Assembly: GCF_008123515.1 (NCBI RefSeq)
Contig: NZ_VSSR01000087.1
Location: 1-62,450, forward strand
DNA: 62,450 bases
Direction of reading: 5' to 3'
Source of the DNA: Bradyrhizobium cytisi
GTDB taxonomy: Bacteria > Pseudomonadota > Alphaproteobacteria > Rhizobiales > Xanthobacteraceae
Shown here: positions 1-9,869 of the stretch, one piece after another
How positions within the stretch are numbered: position 1 is the stretch's first letter
Layout of the letters: every line of letters starts with the position of its first letter
Translations under genes and position numbers: made by a program
Notes under the pieces: generated by a model
Database searches by the model: none
What the model saw: only the letters and a program-made list of their open reading frames with translations
Told to the model about the DNA's origin: nothing

Positions 1-404
1 GCTATTTAGGTACAGACCCTAAGCATCGTTACGCTGGTATCCATTTTATGGTGGTTCTATTCGCCGTTGCCGTGGAGAGCCCTTGACCGTCGACTCCTTT
101 GCAGCAGTCATCTTTCGAGGCGCTCAACACACCTCCATTGGAGAGGCTTCTATCCGACCGAGGGCGGTCAAATGCACTATCCGGGAATAAGTGGGCGAGA
201 TCGCAAGGCGGATTGGGCATAAATAAGAGCATGTCGCCCACCATCTGCGCGCGGATTCAACTGGCGACATCATAACTGTGACTTCGTCGAAGCGGGCCCG
301 AGCTAAGCGCGTCGGCTCCAGAAGCGCCGCACTATCTTGCGATAGCGGCCAAATGGCCGGTCTTTTGACCAAACATACTCGTTCGATCTCGTCTTAGTGA
401 TCCC
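1..404. other. No recognisable gene; paired hairpins downstream of ABC operon
   Basis: I recognise no gene here. Two adjacent small inverted repeats lie just beyond the end of the minus-strand transporter operon: CGGCCA/TGGCCG at 346-359 and GGTC/GACC around a TTTT loop at 359-370. They could stop transcription of the operon, but no clear T-run follows on the minus strand, so a terminator is only a possibility. Confidence 0.3.
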
Positions 405-2504
405 TCACAGGGCCAGCTGGTTCGGATCACTGTCGGGCCAAGCGCCGGATCGAATGACCTGAGCCGAATTAGAGAAGCCTTGCTCGCGACCTTGCGCGAC
501 CTTTGTTTGCCGTTGGAGTCGCTCGAGGTCTGCGGCGCGGATGTGGCAGCGGATCACGTGACCGGGCTCCGCTTCAACAAGCGGCGGCTCCGTGATCTCA
601 CAGATCGCTCCAACCTTACGAGGACATCGGCTGTGAAAGACGCAGCCCGACGGCGGATTCGCCGCGGAGGGGATTTCGCCCGTCAAGCGGATGCGCGATT
701 TGACGGTCCCATTAAGGTCGGGGGCAGCTGAAAGAAGAGCCTCCGTGTACGGATGGCTTGGACCTTCGAAAACCCGCTCTGATGGTCCCAGCTCCATGAT
801 GCGTCCGAGATAGAGCACGGCAATTCTGTCGGAAAGATAACGCACGACGCCGAGATCGTGGGAGATGAAGACATAGCTGACGGAACAGACAGTCTGAAGC
901 TCGGCGAGAAGATTCAAGATCGCCGCCTGAACTGAGACGTCAAGCGCCGAGGTGGGTTCGTCGCAGACCACAACGCGAGGATCGCCGGCAAAGCTTCTGG
1001 CTATTGCCACCCGCTGTTTGAGCCCGCCTGAGAGCTGCCGCGGCCGGAGAGTTAGATGTCGGGTAGTCAGCCGGACCGCCGCTACGAGAGCATCGAGGCG
1101 GTCCGCAAGCTCGGTGCCACGAAAGCCCCCGAGCTTGCGCAATGCACGACCAATGATGCGGCCGGCAGAGTGGGAGCGATTCAGCGCCGCGTCTGGATTT
1201 TGGAAGATGATCTGTACCGCCTTCACCTCTTGATCCGTTCTGCGGTCAAGACTGGCAGCGAGTGGCTTGCCGTCCAGCTCGATGGTTCCGCCGGAATCGG
1301 GACGCACAAGGCCCAAAAGCATCCGGGCCAGGGTGGTTTTGCCTGAGCCGGACTCGCCGACCAGACCAAGTGTTTCTCCGTGCAGGAGGCTTAGGGAAAC
1401 ATCGACAACCGCACGGACTGTATGGGTGCTTTGGCCATAAGTCTTCGAGAGATTGGCAATCCGCAGGACCGGCGCTGCCGCCAATGAGGGCTTTGGTACC
1501 GCCACATCGGCCGGTGTGGCAGGGGGATGATCAGCGGTCCGATCCGAGTAGTGGCAGCGCACGAGCCGACCGTTAGAATCCCGCAGCTCAGGAACTTCCG
1601 TTCTGCAGCGATCGTCGGCGAGCAAACAGCGCTCGGCGAAGGGGCATCCCGGCAGGAGCGCGCCGGGCGAGGGTAGAAAGCCAGGAATCGTGTCGAGCCG
1701 TCCATGGTCCTTCCGCTGCCCTCCTCGCGGCAGGCACCGCAGAAGCGCCCGAGTGTACGGATGGCGCGGTGATCTCAGGATCTCTTGCGTCGGCCCTTCC
1801 TCAACCAGCATCCCCGCATAAAGGACACCGATGCGGTCGCACGTCTTCGCCACCACCGCGAGGTTGTGGCTGATGAACAGGATCGAGGTACCAAGCTCGC
1901 GCCGAAGATCGGTGATGAGGTCGAGGACCTCGGCCTCCACGGTAGCGTCCAGGCCGGTCGTGGGCTCGTCAAGAATGAGCATTGCGGGACCGTTCGCAAG
2001 CGCCATCGCGATCAATACACGCTGCAACATTCCGCCTGAGAGCTGATGCGGATAACGTTGCATGACCGAACTGGGATCAGCGATACGCACCTTTTTCAGC
2101 ATGTCCAGTGCGCGAGCTTGGCGTTGTGCCGTCGGGACGCCGGCCACCTCGAATACCTCGACCAACTGCCGCCCCACCTTCAGGGAAGGATTCAGCGCTT
2201 TGCCAGGGTCCTGATAAACCATCGAGATTTTTTTTGCCCGCAATTCCCTGAGCGCGTCGGGCCCGAGCCGCATCACGTCCGCGCCGTCGAGTATAACCGA
2301 CCCGCCGGTAATTCTGCCATTCCGGGGCAGATAGCGCACCGCTGTGAATGCCACAGTAGATTTGCCGCAGCCCGACTCCCCGACCAGCCCGTATGCCTCG
2401 CCGCAAGCAATCTCAAAACTTACATCGCGCAACACCGCACGGCTTTGCCCGCCAGCGCGGTAGGCAACCGACAGTCGGTCCAGGCGAAACGCAGGCTCAA
2501 CCAT
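405..2504 (-). CDS. Fused double ATPase of a dipeptide/oligopeptide ABC importer
   Basis: This cytoplasmic protein would power a peptide-type (Dpp/Opp/nickel family) importer. Two complete ABC ATPase halves sit in tandem: the first has Walker A GESGCGKST and signature LSGGMLQRV, the second has GESGSGKTT (about residue 385) and LSGGLKQRV. Each half ends in the cysteine-containing oligopeptide-transporter C-terminal extension. In many bacteria the halves are separate DppD and DppF proteins; here they form one chain of about 699 residues. I prefer the start at 2504 because GGAG lies 7 bases upstream and the ATG overlaps the stop of the permease gene (ATGGTTGA); an in-frame ATG at 2516 is the alternative. 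It is the last gene of a minus-strand operon that begins at 6039. Substrate cannot be told from the sequence. Confidence 0.93.
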   Translation of the reverse strand: MVEPAFRLDRLSVAYRAGGQSRAVLRDVSFEIACGEAYGLVGESGCGKSTVAFTAVRYLPRNGRITGGSVILDGADVMRLGPDALRELRAKKISMVYQDPGKALNPSLKVGRQLVEVFEVAGVPTAQRQARALDMLKKVRIADPSSVMQRYPHQLSGGMLQRVLIAMALANGPAMLILDEPTTGLDATVEAEVLDLITDLRRELGTSILFISHNLAVVAKTCDRIGVLYAGMLVEEGPTQEILRSPRHPYTRALLRCLPRGGQRKDHGRLDTIPGFLPSPGALLPGCPFAERCLLADDRCRTEVPELRDSNGRLVRCHYSDRTADHPPATPADVAVPKPSLAAAPVLRIANLSKTYGQSTHTVRAVVDVSLSLLHGETLGLVGESGSGKTTLARMLLGLVRPDSGGTIELDGKPLAASLDRRTDQEVKAVQIIFQNPDAALNRSHSAGRIIGRALRKLGGFRGTELADRLDALVAAVRLTTRHLTLRPRQLSGGLKQRVAIARSFAGDPRVVVCDEPTSALDVSVQAAILNLLAELQTVCSVSYVFISHDLGVVRYLSDRIAVLYLGRIMELGPSERVFEGPSHPYTEALLSAAPDLNGTVKSRIRLTGEIPSAANPPSGCVFHSRCPRKVGAICEITEPPLVEAEPGHVIRCHIRAADLERLQRQTKVAQGREQGFSNSAQVIRSGAWPDSDPNQLAL

Positions 2505-3360
2505 CGAGGGCTCCATGCAGCCCGTCGGCTAGTAAATTTACCCCAACTACGAGGCTAGCAATGGCCAGCGCGTCGAAAAGCACCGTCCACCAATATCCCC
2601 CGCTGGTCATCCCGTAGTTGGTCGAGATCGACAATCCCCAATCCGGCGAGGGTGGCTGCAGGCCAAATCCGATGAAGCTCAACGTGGCGACGGCGAAGAT
2701 CGCATAACCGAGGCGCACTGTTGATTCCACGAGAATGGGCGGGATTATATTGGGTAGAATTTCGAAGAACATAATGTGTGCCGCATTCTCTCGGCGGAGA
2801 GCGGCCGCAGCGACGTAGTCGAGCTCCCGTTCCGATAGCACGGCCGAGCGAACGGTGCGGGCGATGAGAGTACCGAAGGACAGCCCGATGACGATGATGA
2901 CTGTCATATTGGAGGTCCCGAGCGCGACGATCGCGAGTAGCGCGACAACGACCGACGGGATTGCCATCTTCGCCTCGATTAATCGCGAGACGAGGTCATC
3001 GACGATGCCTCGGAAATAGCCGGCGAGAAGCCCAAGCACGGTTCCAAAAACGGTGGCCAGGATCGTGGCGAGAGGCGCGACGGTGAGGATGTCGCGCGAG
3101 CCAACAATGACGCGGGAAAAGATATCGCGGCCGAGCTGATCGGTGCCGAACCAGTGGTCTAGCGAGGGGGGCCCGAGCGCATTCAGGATGTCCTCGGCTA
3201 ACGGGTCGTAGGGTACGAAGCTCCGCCCGAAAAGGGCGCAGATCACCCAGAAAAGCACGATGGTCATGCCAACCAGAAAAGAGCTGGAGCGGAACAGCGC
3301 GAAGAAAATCTCTTGGCGCCTGCTCCATTGTACAGCGGGGGCAAGGTTAGTCATTGGCAT
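2497..3360 (-). CDS. DppC-like ABC permease
   Basis: Inner-membrane permease of the peptide-type ABC importer, 287 residues, the usual DppC length. The N-terminus has one hydrophobic segment, followed by the periplasmic stretch typical of DppC (GTDQLGRDIFSRVIVGSRD), then several membrane helices. The EAA-type coupling loop is present in the second half (AAALRRENAAHIMFFEILPN). It overlaps the end of the DppB gene (3347) and the start of the ATPase gene, so the three are translationally linked. The start is either 3360 or 3354; AGGA lies upstream of both. Confidence 0.92.
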   Translation of the reverse strand: MPMTNLAPAVQWSRRQEIFFALFRSSSFLVGMTIVLFWVICALFGRSFVPYDPLAEDILNALGPPSLDHWFGTDQLGRDIFSRVIVGSRDILTVAPLATILATVFGTVLGLLAGYFRGIVDDLVSRLIEAKMAIPSVVVALLAIVALGTSNMTVIIVIGLSFGTLIARTVRSAVLSERELDYVAAAALRRENAAHIMFFEILPNIIPPILVESTVRLGYAIFAVATLSFIGFGLQPPSPDWGLSISTNYGMTSGGYWWTVLFDALAIASLVVGVNLLADGLHGALDG

Positions 3361-4303
3361 TCCTAATCCGAATGCGCGGGTTGAGAAGAGAGTAGAGGAG
3401 ATCGGCGACCAAAGTCGCTACGGCATAGATGAGACCAATAGTCAGTACGCACGCCTCAAGCATCGGGAAATCCTTGCTTTTGGCCGCGTTGAAGATCAAC
3501 GACCCGATTCCCTGGTATCGGAACAATGTCTCCACCACGACAAGTCCGCCAATGAGGTAGCCTGTCTGACTGGCGATGACAGTGATTGTCGGCAGTAGCG
3601 CGTTCCTGAGGACGTGCCGCCAGATGACTTCTCGCCAGGGAAGGCCCTTCAGGACGGCGGTGCGGGTGTAATCAGAATCGAGCGCCTCGATCATTCCTGC
3701 ACGTGCCATTCGGGCAATGTATCCAAACAGAACAAGGACGAGCGGCATCGCGGGCAAGATCAGATAGTAGACTTGGACCAAGAGCCCCGCGCCATCCGGC
3801 CAGGCGGCGGAGATTGGCAGCCAGCGCAGCCAGACGCCGAAGAGTAGGATCAGCACGATGCCGGTCACGAATTCGGGCAGCGCTGTCATTGACACACCGG
3901 CGATACTGATGATGCGATCAATTGGCCGGTTCACGTTCAGCGCGGCCAGCAACCCGCCGAGAATGCTGAGCGGCACGACGAGCACAAAGGCCAGCGCCGA
4001 AAGCTTCAGCGAATGACAAAGCGCCTGTAATACCAAGGGGGCTACGTGGACCCGATAGATGTACGACTCGCCCATGTCGCCTTGAATGAAATGCCAGATC
4101 CACGTGCCATATTGCACGAGGAGCGGTCGATCCACGCCGAGCTGATGGTTCACCTCATTTACCGCATCGTGGTCGGCGAAGGGGCCTAGAATAGTTCGGC
4201 CAACGTCGCCGGGCAGAACCTGCCCGGCAAAGAAGACGAGCAGGCTCAGCAGGAAGAGTGTCATCAATGAAAACGCGAGTCGTCGAGCAAGGAAGCGTTT
4301 CAT
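3347..4303 (-). CDS. DppB-like ABC permease
   Basis: The second inner-membrane permease of the importer, 318 residues. The N-terminal helix (FSLMTLFLLSLLVFFAGQVLPGD) and the following long periplasmic loop match the DppB/OppB layout, and the coupling loop (RTAVLKGLPWREVIWRHVLRN) is in the expected place. It lies between the substrate-binding protein gene (70 bp upstream) and the DppC gene, which it overlaps. DppB and DppC form the heterodimeric channel in this family. Confidence 0.93.
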   Translation of the reverse strand: MKRFLARRLAFSLMTLFLLSLLVFFAGQVLPGDVGRTILGPFADHDAVNEVNHQLGVDRPLLVQYGTWIWHFIQGDMGESYIYRVHVAPLVLQALCHSLKLSALAFVLVVPLSILGGLLAALNVNRPIDRIISIAGVSMTALPEFVTGIVLILLFGVWLRWLPISAAWPDGAGLLVQVYYLILPAMPLVLVLFGYIARMARAGMIEALDSDYTRTAVLKGLPWREVIWRHVLRNALLPTITVIASQTGYLIGGLVVVETLFRYQGIGSLIFNAAKSKDFPMLEACVLTIGLIYAVATLVADLLYSLLNPRIRIRNAND

Positions 4304-4374
4304 GAGGTTCTTGGGTGAAGTCGGTAGAACAATTGGTCGCCACGGATTCCTTTGTTCAAGCGAGCCAAGCGAGG

Positions 4375-6039
4375 TTATGCCTTTCCCGCATTCTGAAGGA
4401 AGAGCTGCATCATGCCGGTCGGCTGGACCCCGGCGATGCCGCGCTTCACCACAGTCAGTTTGTCGTAGAAATAACCGTAGAGCACCGGTGTTTCTTGCAG
4501 CAGTAGCCGCTGGATTTTGCCTGCTGCAGCCCGCTGCGCATCGAGGTCAAGTGCGGCGATATAGCTGTTGGCGAGCGTGTCGAACTCCGTGTTCTTGAAG
4601 TGCGCCGGATTCCAAGGGCCACTGCTCATCAGCGATGATGTGAGATAGACGTTCGGCACGCCGCGGTGCCCGAAGTCGGAGATACTCATTGCCGAGTCCA
4701 AGTATGGCGATTTGCCGAGGACAAGACTTCCGTAAAAAGAGGCCCGATCCATGATTTCGAGCTTCAGGTCGATGCCGATCGCCTTGACCCAACTCTGAAT
4801 GAGCTGTGCGTAGGCCGGGATTTCAAGATATTGCATCGTGGTGAGTGTGACCTGGAACCCCTTCTCCATCCCCGCCGCCTTCATCAGCTCTTTTGCCTTG
4901 CTGATGTCCTGATTGCGTTGCGGCACCGTCGGGTCCATCGAGGGATAGATGGAGGCGAAGGGGCTGTCGTTGCCGATCACGCCGCGCCCCCTCAACAGGC
5001 CTTTCGTAAGTTTTTCGCGATCCAAGCATAGCGCAACGGCCTGACGGACACGCGGATCTTTGAAGAATTCGCTGTCGCACCGCATATTGACCGGCTGATG
5101 CGCAACGGAATGTAGACTCATGACATCCACAGTCGGATCGTCCAGCAGCGCTACACCGGCAAGGGCGGAAACCGTATTAATGATATCGACCTGCCCGGCC
5201 TTAAGAGCAACGATTTGCGGCTGGATATCAGCAAAGAACGTGAATTCTGTCCGCGCGGGCAGCGCCTGCGCGCCCCAGTAATTGTCATTGCGCACAAAAC
5301 TCGCCCCGACGTTCCGGGTGTACTTGTCGATCTTGAACGGACCAGTACCGTCCCACGTCTCCTCAAAATTGCCGGAGTAGCTCGCGGGCAGAATAATGGC
5401 ATTGGGGGTGTCAGACGAGACCAAGTAGGGGAAGTTGCCGTTCGGACTGTCGAGATGAAACTCCACAGTGTAGTCGTCCACCTTCCTCGCACCGCCCTTC
5501 TGGAGGATTCCCTTAAACGCCGAGAGCGCACCTGAGGAGTTTTTCGGATCGGTCAGGCGGTCGAAGGTCGCAACGACGTCGTCGGCCTTCATCTCGCCGC
5601 CCGAATGGAATTTCACGCCTTTGCGCAGCGCGAAAGTCCAGATGGTGCCATCCTCGTTGGGCTTCCAGCTTTTCGCGAGACAGGGCTTTGGCAGTAGGTC
5701 CGGTCCATCGATGCAGAGATACTCACCGACCTGCTGAATCATCAGGTACAAGGGGGCGTTGGACCCCTTCACAGGGTCGACGGCCGTCGACGGGGGATAG
5801 CATGCGACCCGAATGGTGGCACCTGGCTGAGCGACGGCGCGGGCTGCCGTTGGCGCTGCACCGAACCCAGTCGCCAACGCTACCCGCCCAAGGAACGGCA
5901 GCGACAGGCCAAGCAAGCTGCCGTGCCGCAAAAGCTCTCGACGGCTCACGCGGCCATCAACGAAAACGTCGATCAAATGGTTCTCGAGAGGCGTGAGGCC
6001 GGAGCGAAGTTCGTCGAGCGTGGTGATAGCTCGGGTCAT
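4375..6039 (-). CDS. Peptide-type ABC transporter substrate-binding protein (SBP family 5)
   Basis: Periplasmic receptor for the importer, 554 residues, in the size range of DppA/OppA proteins. An N-terminal extension of about 35 residues precedes a twin-arginine-like motif (SRRELLRHG) and a hydrophobic stretch, so export may be by the Tat route. The body shows family-5 hallmarks such as the ALRKGVKFHSGGEMKADDV region (about residue 130-150) and the RVRQAVALCLDREKL region. It is the first gene of a four-gene minus-strand operon. Ligand is not predictable; dipeptides, oligopeptides or opine-like compounds are all possible. A nearby dipeptidase and racemase favour a peptide or amino-acid-derived ligand. 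Confidence 0.92.
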   Translation of the reverse strand: MTRAITTLDELRSGLTPLENHLIDVFVDGRVSRRELLRHGSLLGLSLPFLGRVALATGFGAAPTAARAVAQPGATIRVACYPPSTAVDPVKGSNAPLYLMIQQVGEYLCIDGPDLLPKPCLAKSWKPNEDGTIWTFALRKGVKFHSGGEMKADDVVATFDRLTDPKNSSGALSAFKGILQKGGARKVDDYTVEFHLDSPNGNFPYLVSSDTPNAIILPASYSGNFEETWDGTGPFKIDKYTRNVGASFVRNDNYWGAQALPARTEFTFFADIQPQIVALKAGQVDIINTVSALAGVALLDDPTVDVMSLHSVAHQPVNMRCDSEFFKDPRVRQAVALCLDREKLTKGLLRGRGVIGNDSPFASIYPSMDPTVPQRNQDISKAKELMKAAGMEKGFQVTLTTMQYLEIPAYAQLIQSWVKAIGIDLKLEIMDRASFYGSLVLGKSPYLDSAMSISDFGHRGVPNVYLTSSLMSSGPWNPAHFKNTEFDTLANSYIAALDLDAQRAAAGKIQRLLLQETPVLYGYFYDKLTVVKRGIAGVQPTGMMQLFLQNAGKA

Positions 6040-6651
6040 GGCGATTCCCGTTTCTGACAGAATGCGCTACGCTTCATGCATATGAGATACGCAGCGTCGG
6101 ACGAAGAGAGCCTTTCGACCGGACTTTTTCGATCTCTACCGTCGATTCAGCGTCACGGTGAATTGCGTAAAGCGACCCGATCAAGGGCCCGGAACCGTGG
6201 TAGTTTAAGATTAACCCGACGCTCGCGCTCGAATCATGCGAATTCAGGCGTGAGCACGCATAATTGCCGCTCCATCTCGAGACGAAGTGCGGAAAGGCGG
6301 CAGGGTTTGTGTTTTTTGACTTTCCTCGCGGCTTCAATTATCTGAACGCGAACGTGTGATAGACGGGTTCACTTCCATTCGGAGCATTCACCTCCGACCG
6401 GAACTTTCATAAGGCAGGCACAACGCGCCTCGCTGGCCTCATGAAGTCGCGTGGCTGCAAATGGCTTTCTGAGTCGTAAGGAGATCGGCATGTGCGCAGC
6501 TCTCGTGGCAGACCAATCACAAGAGCTTTACACCCGCCAAAATCGATGGCCGGGATCGGCCACAGCGACGACCCGCTCGTCCTCCCTCCCCCTGTACCGC
6601 GTTGACAACTCAGGCTTCGCTTACGAACGTGGTTGAACGGTCGGCTGAGAC
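6040..6651. other. Intergenic region upstream of the peptide importer
   Basis: No gene is recognised. The stretch must hold the promoter of the minus-strand importer operon and the downstream end of the racemase gene. I do not see the CGCAA/TTGCG paired palindrome found at the Lrp genes, only an isolated AATTGCG near 6163. Confidence 0.3.
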
Positions 6652-7341
6652 TTAGACTGGGACGTTGTATCTACTCATCAATAGCTTCGCGTTGGTAACG
6701 GCGTCATATACCGGCAGGCCGGTCTGCTCACGCACCTGCTGCGTCACTATTGGAAACCCCGCACATTCGAACAGGATGGCCTCGATATCATCGTGTTGCT
6801 TTCGCATAAGCGCGATTGCAGCTCCCACGTCTCTGGCGACTTGTGGAATGGTGTAGTTATTCTCAGGCCCCGACATGATGCGCCAGGTCTCAGAATTCTC
6901 AATGCCAGCAACCACCACACGATCGAGCGACACTACACCGGCGAGTTTTAGCAGATCGGTGCTCAGGGGTCTTGAATCGAACGTCAATACGGCGACTCGT
7001 CCCTTGATTGTGGCGATAAGATACGGCAGGAGCAGCAAAGAGGACATCGAGACAGGCACTGTTAGGGCCCGCGTCATAGCCTTCTGGTACTTAATCGTGA
7101 ATCCGCAATTGCTCGTGATCGCGACCGCCCCCTCACGCACCAAATCCTTCGCTGCGCTTATGAACGCGGCTTCCATTTTGTCGTCCTCGCCACCGAAAAC
7201 GACATTCTTTGTCCATGCGCCTGGAGCTTGGCGATAAAGCGTAGGAAATGGGAAGGTAGCAGGATTACTGAGCGATCCCGCCATGGTCTGAGGAGTATTC
7301 TGTAACTGCAACACGCCAAGCGCCCCACTTTTCTGCGCCAT
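6652..7341 (-). CDS. Aspartate/glutamate racemase-fold protein
   Basis: A 229-residue cytoplasmic protein of the Asp/Glu/hydantoin racemase superfamily. The two catalytic-type cysteines expected for a cofactor-independent racemase are visible: SNCGF (about residue 80) and FECAGF (about residue 195), each in the conserved loop position. Family members interconvert L- and D-amino acids or hydantoins, or act as related decarboxylases, so the substrate is open. It stands alone between the peptide importer operon and the divergently transcribed dipeptidase, about 600 bp from the importer, which suggests a role in processing imported peptides or amino acids. Start ATG at 7341 is the first in frame. 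Confidence 0.8.
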   Translation of the reverse strand: MAQKSGALGVLQLQNTPQTMAGSLSNPATFPFPTLYRQAPGAWTKNVVFGGEDDKMEAAFISAAKDLVREGAVAITSNCGFTIKYQKAMTRALTVPVSMSSLLLLPYLIATIKGRVAVLTFDSRPLSTDLLKLAGVVSLDRVVVAGIENSETWRIMSGPENNYTIPQVARDVGAAIALMRKQHDDIEAILFECAGFPIVTQQVREQTGLPVYDAVTNAKLLMSRYNVPV

Positions 7342-8062
7342 GTCAGATCTGCCTCCCGTGAACCTTGGAATTCATTGCCGCCTTCCACGTCACCAGCGAT
7401 CTGGCAACGCCAAGCAACAGTTCGCCGATATCTTCGTGTCGTCCATCCATGAAGCACCCGCCCGGAATCGGCTTGGCCAATTCACGAGATTCGAGCACGG
7501 ATCTGAGGAAAGCATATGGCCGATCGGAGGTGCTTTTCTGTCAAATCAGTCTACATTGGCGCCGAAATCCCGCATCAGTTCCGAAAACTCGAAGACCTTA
7601 TGAGATCGCACCGGCGATCTAAGACCAGAGGCCTGCGACCTCAGAGCTGGATTGTAAAGCCAACAGTGGCCATGGTCGCCAACAAACTCGCTATGGGCGG
7701 CGACCGGCGCAGTGTTCGCTAGCGAACGCCAAATGCCAACACCAGGCGCGCGCGACGAGATCGAGGCAGCTCCTTTGCTCCTAGGAGGAACTTAGGGGCT
7801 CTGATCTCCGAAAGGAGACCGGGCGCTTCGGATCGATTCGAGTGGACGCCTGCTAAATTAGAGATGCCAGCCCCTAGAAACGCTCGATCGGCATCCTAGT
7901 CGGCGACACAGAAAAACGGCGCATATCAACCTAAGGCGCCTAATTTCCGCTCAAAATTGCGACCGCAAGATGGTTTTCACCGCACGATTGCCATTATCAT
8001 GCATCTGCTATTTCAGCATAGTTGCGGTCGAATTTACAACCTTGAGAAAGCCATCGCCGCCG
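7342..8062. other. Intergenic region between racemase and peptidase
   Basis: No gene is recognised in this stretch between divergent genes. A small GNRA-type hairpin (TCTCC-GAAA-GGAGA) lies at 7805-7818, and an Lrp-like operator region lies near the peptidase start and is listed separately. Confidence 0.4.
7957..8034 (+). promoter_or_regulatory. Putative Lrp-type operator pair upstream of M20 peptidase
   Basis: TTGCGACCGCAA (7957-7968) is a palindrome with 5-base arms, and about 55-65 bases on lies CAGCATAGTTGCGGTCGAAT (about 8013-8034). The second element aligns with the sequence found upstream of all three Lrp genes of this window (for example CAGACATACTGCGGTGAAAT before the second one). 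The order and spacing of the two elements are similar. I infer that one or more of the Lrp proteins binds here. Confidence 0.45.
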
Positions 8063-9451
8063 ATGAATGCGAGCACTGCAATGAAGGTCGGCCCGGAATT
8101 ATCCAGTGTGTTTGATCATATTGCGAAGAACAACGACAAGTTCGTCAGCCGTTTGCTTGATTATTTGAGGCATCCCAGTATTAGCGCCCAGAACGTTGGA
8201 ATGGGTGAGGTCGTTGAACTGCTCGTGAGCATGCTGCGCAAACTGGGGCTCGAAGCGAGCGCAATCCCCACCGCAGGTTATCCTGTGGTCATGGGAAGGT
8301 GGGAGCGCGCGCCCGGAGCGCCGACGGTCTTGCTCTACGGGCACTACGACGTCCAACCTCCAGATCCCCTGGAAGCCTGGATTAGCCCTCCATTTGAACC
8401 GGTGATTCGGGAAGAACGCGTATATGCGCGCGGTGCGGGCGACAACAAGGGTCAACACTTCGCTCAGATCCTAGCCTTGGAGTCACATCTGGCCGTACAT
8501 GGCTGTTTGCCATGCAACGTAATAATTTTGCTAGAAGGTGAAGAGGAGATAGGAAGTCCGCACATTGCCGAGTTCGTTGACGCTCATCGGGATCTACTCA
8601 AGGCGGACTTAGTGGTCACGGCAGATGGGCCCCTTCACGAGTCGGGACGCCCGATCATTACATACGGCGTCCGCGGAATCGTAGCGTTCGAACTGCGGGC
8701 TCGTGCAGCCAGATCGGATGTGCATTCAGGCAATTTCGGGGGCCTTGCGCCGAACCCGGTTTGGACGCTTGTGCACCTGCTAGCGACAATGAAAAATACA
8801 GAGGGAAACATTACAATTGATGGCTTTTACGATGATGTTGGCGCACCAACAGAGCTTGAGCGCACGGCGGCAGCACGATTACCTCTAACCGCTGAGGACA
8901 TTCAGCGGGCTCTCGGTCTTGCAAAGCTCGATAACCCAACAGATCTGCCGCTCGCGGACAGGCTTATGTTTCGTCCGACATTGACCATTAACGGACTCCA
9001 CGGTGGGTACGGCGGGCCCGGATCGAAAACAATCGTGCCGCATGAGGCCTTCGCGAAGTGCGACGCTCGACTTGTCGAGCGACAAGATCCCGAAGACATT
9101 CTTAGGAAAATAGAGGCTCACGTTAAGAACCATGCTCCGGACGTGGAGTTCATACGCATAGAGTCGACGCCTCCATCAAAAACCCGCCTCGACGCACCGT
9201 TCTCAAAAGCTATTCAGTCCGCGTTACAGATTGCACACGGCGTAGAACCTCTGATCTATCCCTCACTTGGAGCAACCCTGCCCGACTATGTCTTTACAAA
9301 GATACTGGGCACACCGTCCTTTGTAGTGCCTTATGCCAACGCCGATGAAGCCAATCACGCCCCAAACGAGAACATCAAGATTTGCTGCTTTCTGAACGGC
9401 GTTCGTACCGGAGCGGCCCTGTTGGATGCTTTGGGGGGATCTCCACGCTGA
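8063..9451 (+). CDS. M20 family metallopeptidase (dipeptidase-like)
   Basis: A 462-residue cytoplasmic zinc-dependent amidohydrolase of the M20 family (carnosinase/CNDP-like dipeptidase branch). Metal-site motifs are all present: YGHYDVQPPDP (about residue 92), GAGDNKGQ, the general-base pair GEEEIG, and the dimerisation-domain motif DVHSGNFGG. The closing HAPNENI motif with the last metal ligand is near the C-terminus. I choose ATG 8063; the open frame extends upstream to 7970, but that part overlaps the operator-like region and has no family character. It probably cleaves dipeptides or N-acyl amino acids brought in by the neighbouring importer. Confidence 0.88.
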   Translation: MNASTAMKVGPELSSVFDHIAKNNDKFVSRLLDYLRHPSISAQNVGMGEVVELLVSMLRKLGLEASAIPTAGYPVVMGRWERAPGAPTVLLYGHYDVQPPDPLEAWISPPFEPVIREERVYARGAGDNKGQHFAQILALESHLAVHGCLPCNVIILLEGEEEIGSPHIAEFVDAHRDLLKADLVVTADGPLHESGRPIITYGVRGIVAFELRARAARSDVHSGNFGGLAPNPVWTLVHLLATMKNTEGNITIDGFYDDVGAPTELERTAAARLPLTAEDIQRALGLAKLDNPTDLPLADRLMFRPTLTINGLHGGYGGPGSKTIVPHEAFAKCDARLVERQDPEDILRKIEAHVKNHAPDVEFIRIESTPPSKTRLDAPFSKAIQSALQIAHGVEPLIYPSLGATLPDYVFTKILGTPSFVVPYANADEANHAPNENIKICCFLNGVRTGAALLDALGGSPR

Positions 9452-9869
9452 AGCGGAGATTCGCGTGGCTATGTACAATCGCGCAGCGACCCCAACACCG
9501 GCAGCGACCGTCCCGCTGACGTCACAGACGTTGGCCGTTTCGTTGGCAGGCAGATCCGGAGAATGAAGAGAAAGCGGATTTCATCTCGTTCTCGAAGTCG
9601 AGCTGTTGTTCACGAGCGCCGCCTCAGCTGCCGTTCCTTCGCGCCGCAGGGCATCTTGCACGTACCTAGCAGCGACCGAGCAGAGCCGGCGTCTGGAATG
9701 ACCGGTCTGAAGTTCGATTTGGAAAGCGCATGCGGTTGGTTGAAATTGCTCGCCTATTCAGGATACTGCTATCATGTAGATGTTTGCGCTGCACTTTGTT
9801 GCGGCTTTGGCGATTTCCTGCATCGGGCGGGCATATTGCGACGAAATAGACCTGAAGGCTGGAGCGGAT
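9452..9869. promoter_or_regulatory. Region upstream of first Lrp gene with conserved operator elements
   Basis: No gene is recognised. Bases about 9783-9850 align with the upstream regions of the two other Lrp genes: TTTGCGCTGCAC near 9783, TTTCCTGCATC near 9815, and GGGCATATTGCGACGAAAT near 9828-9847. The shared layout suggests autoregulation, although the palindromes are weaker here than upstream of the third copy. Confidence 0.45.

Noticed and set aside
7805..7818. GNRA hairpin as riboswitch upstream of the peptidase
   Set aside because: Only a single short stem is visible; no known riboswitch core was recognised.
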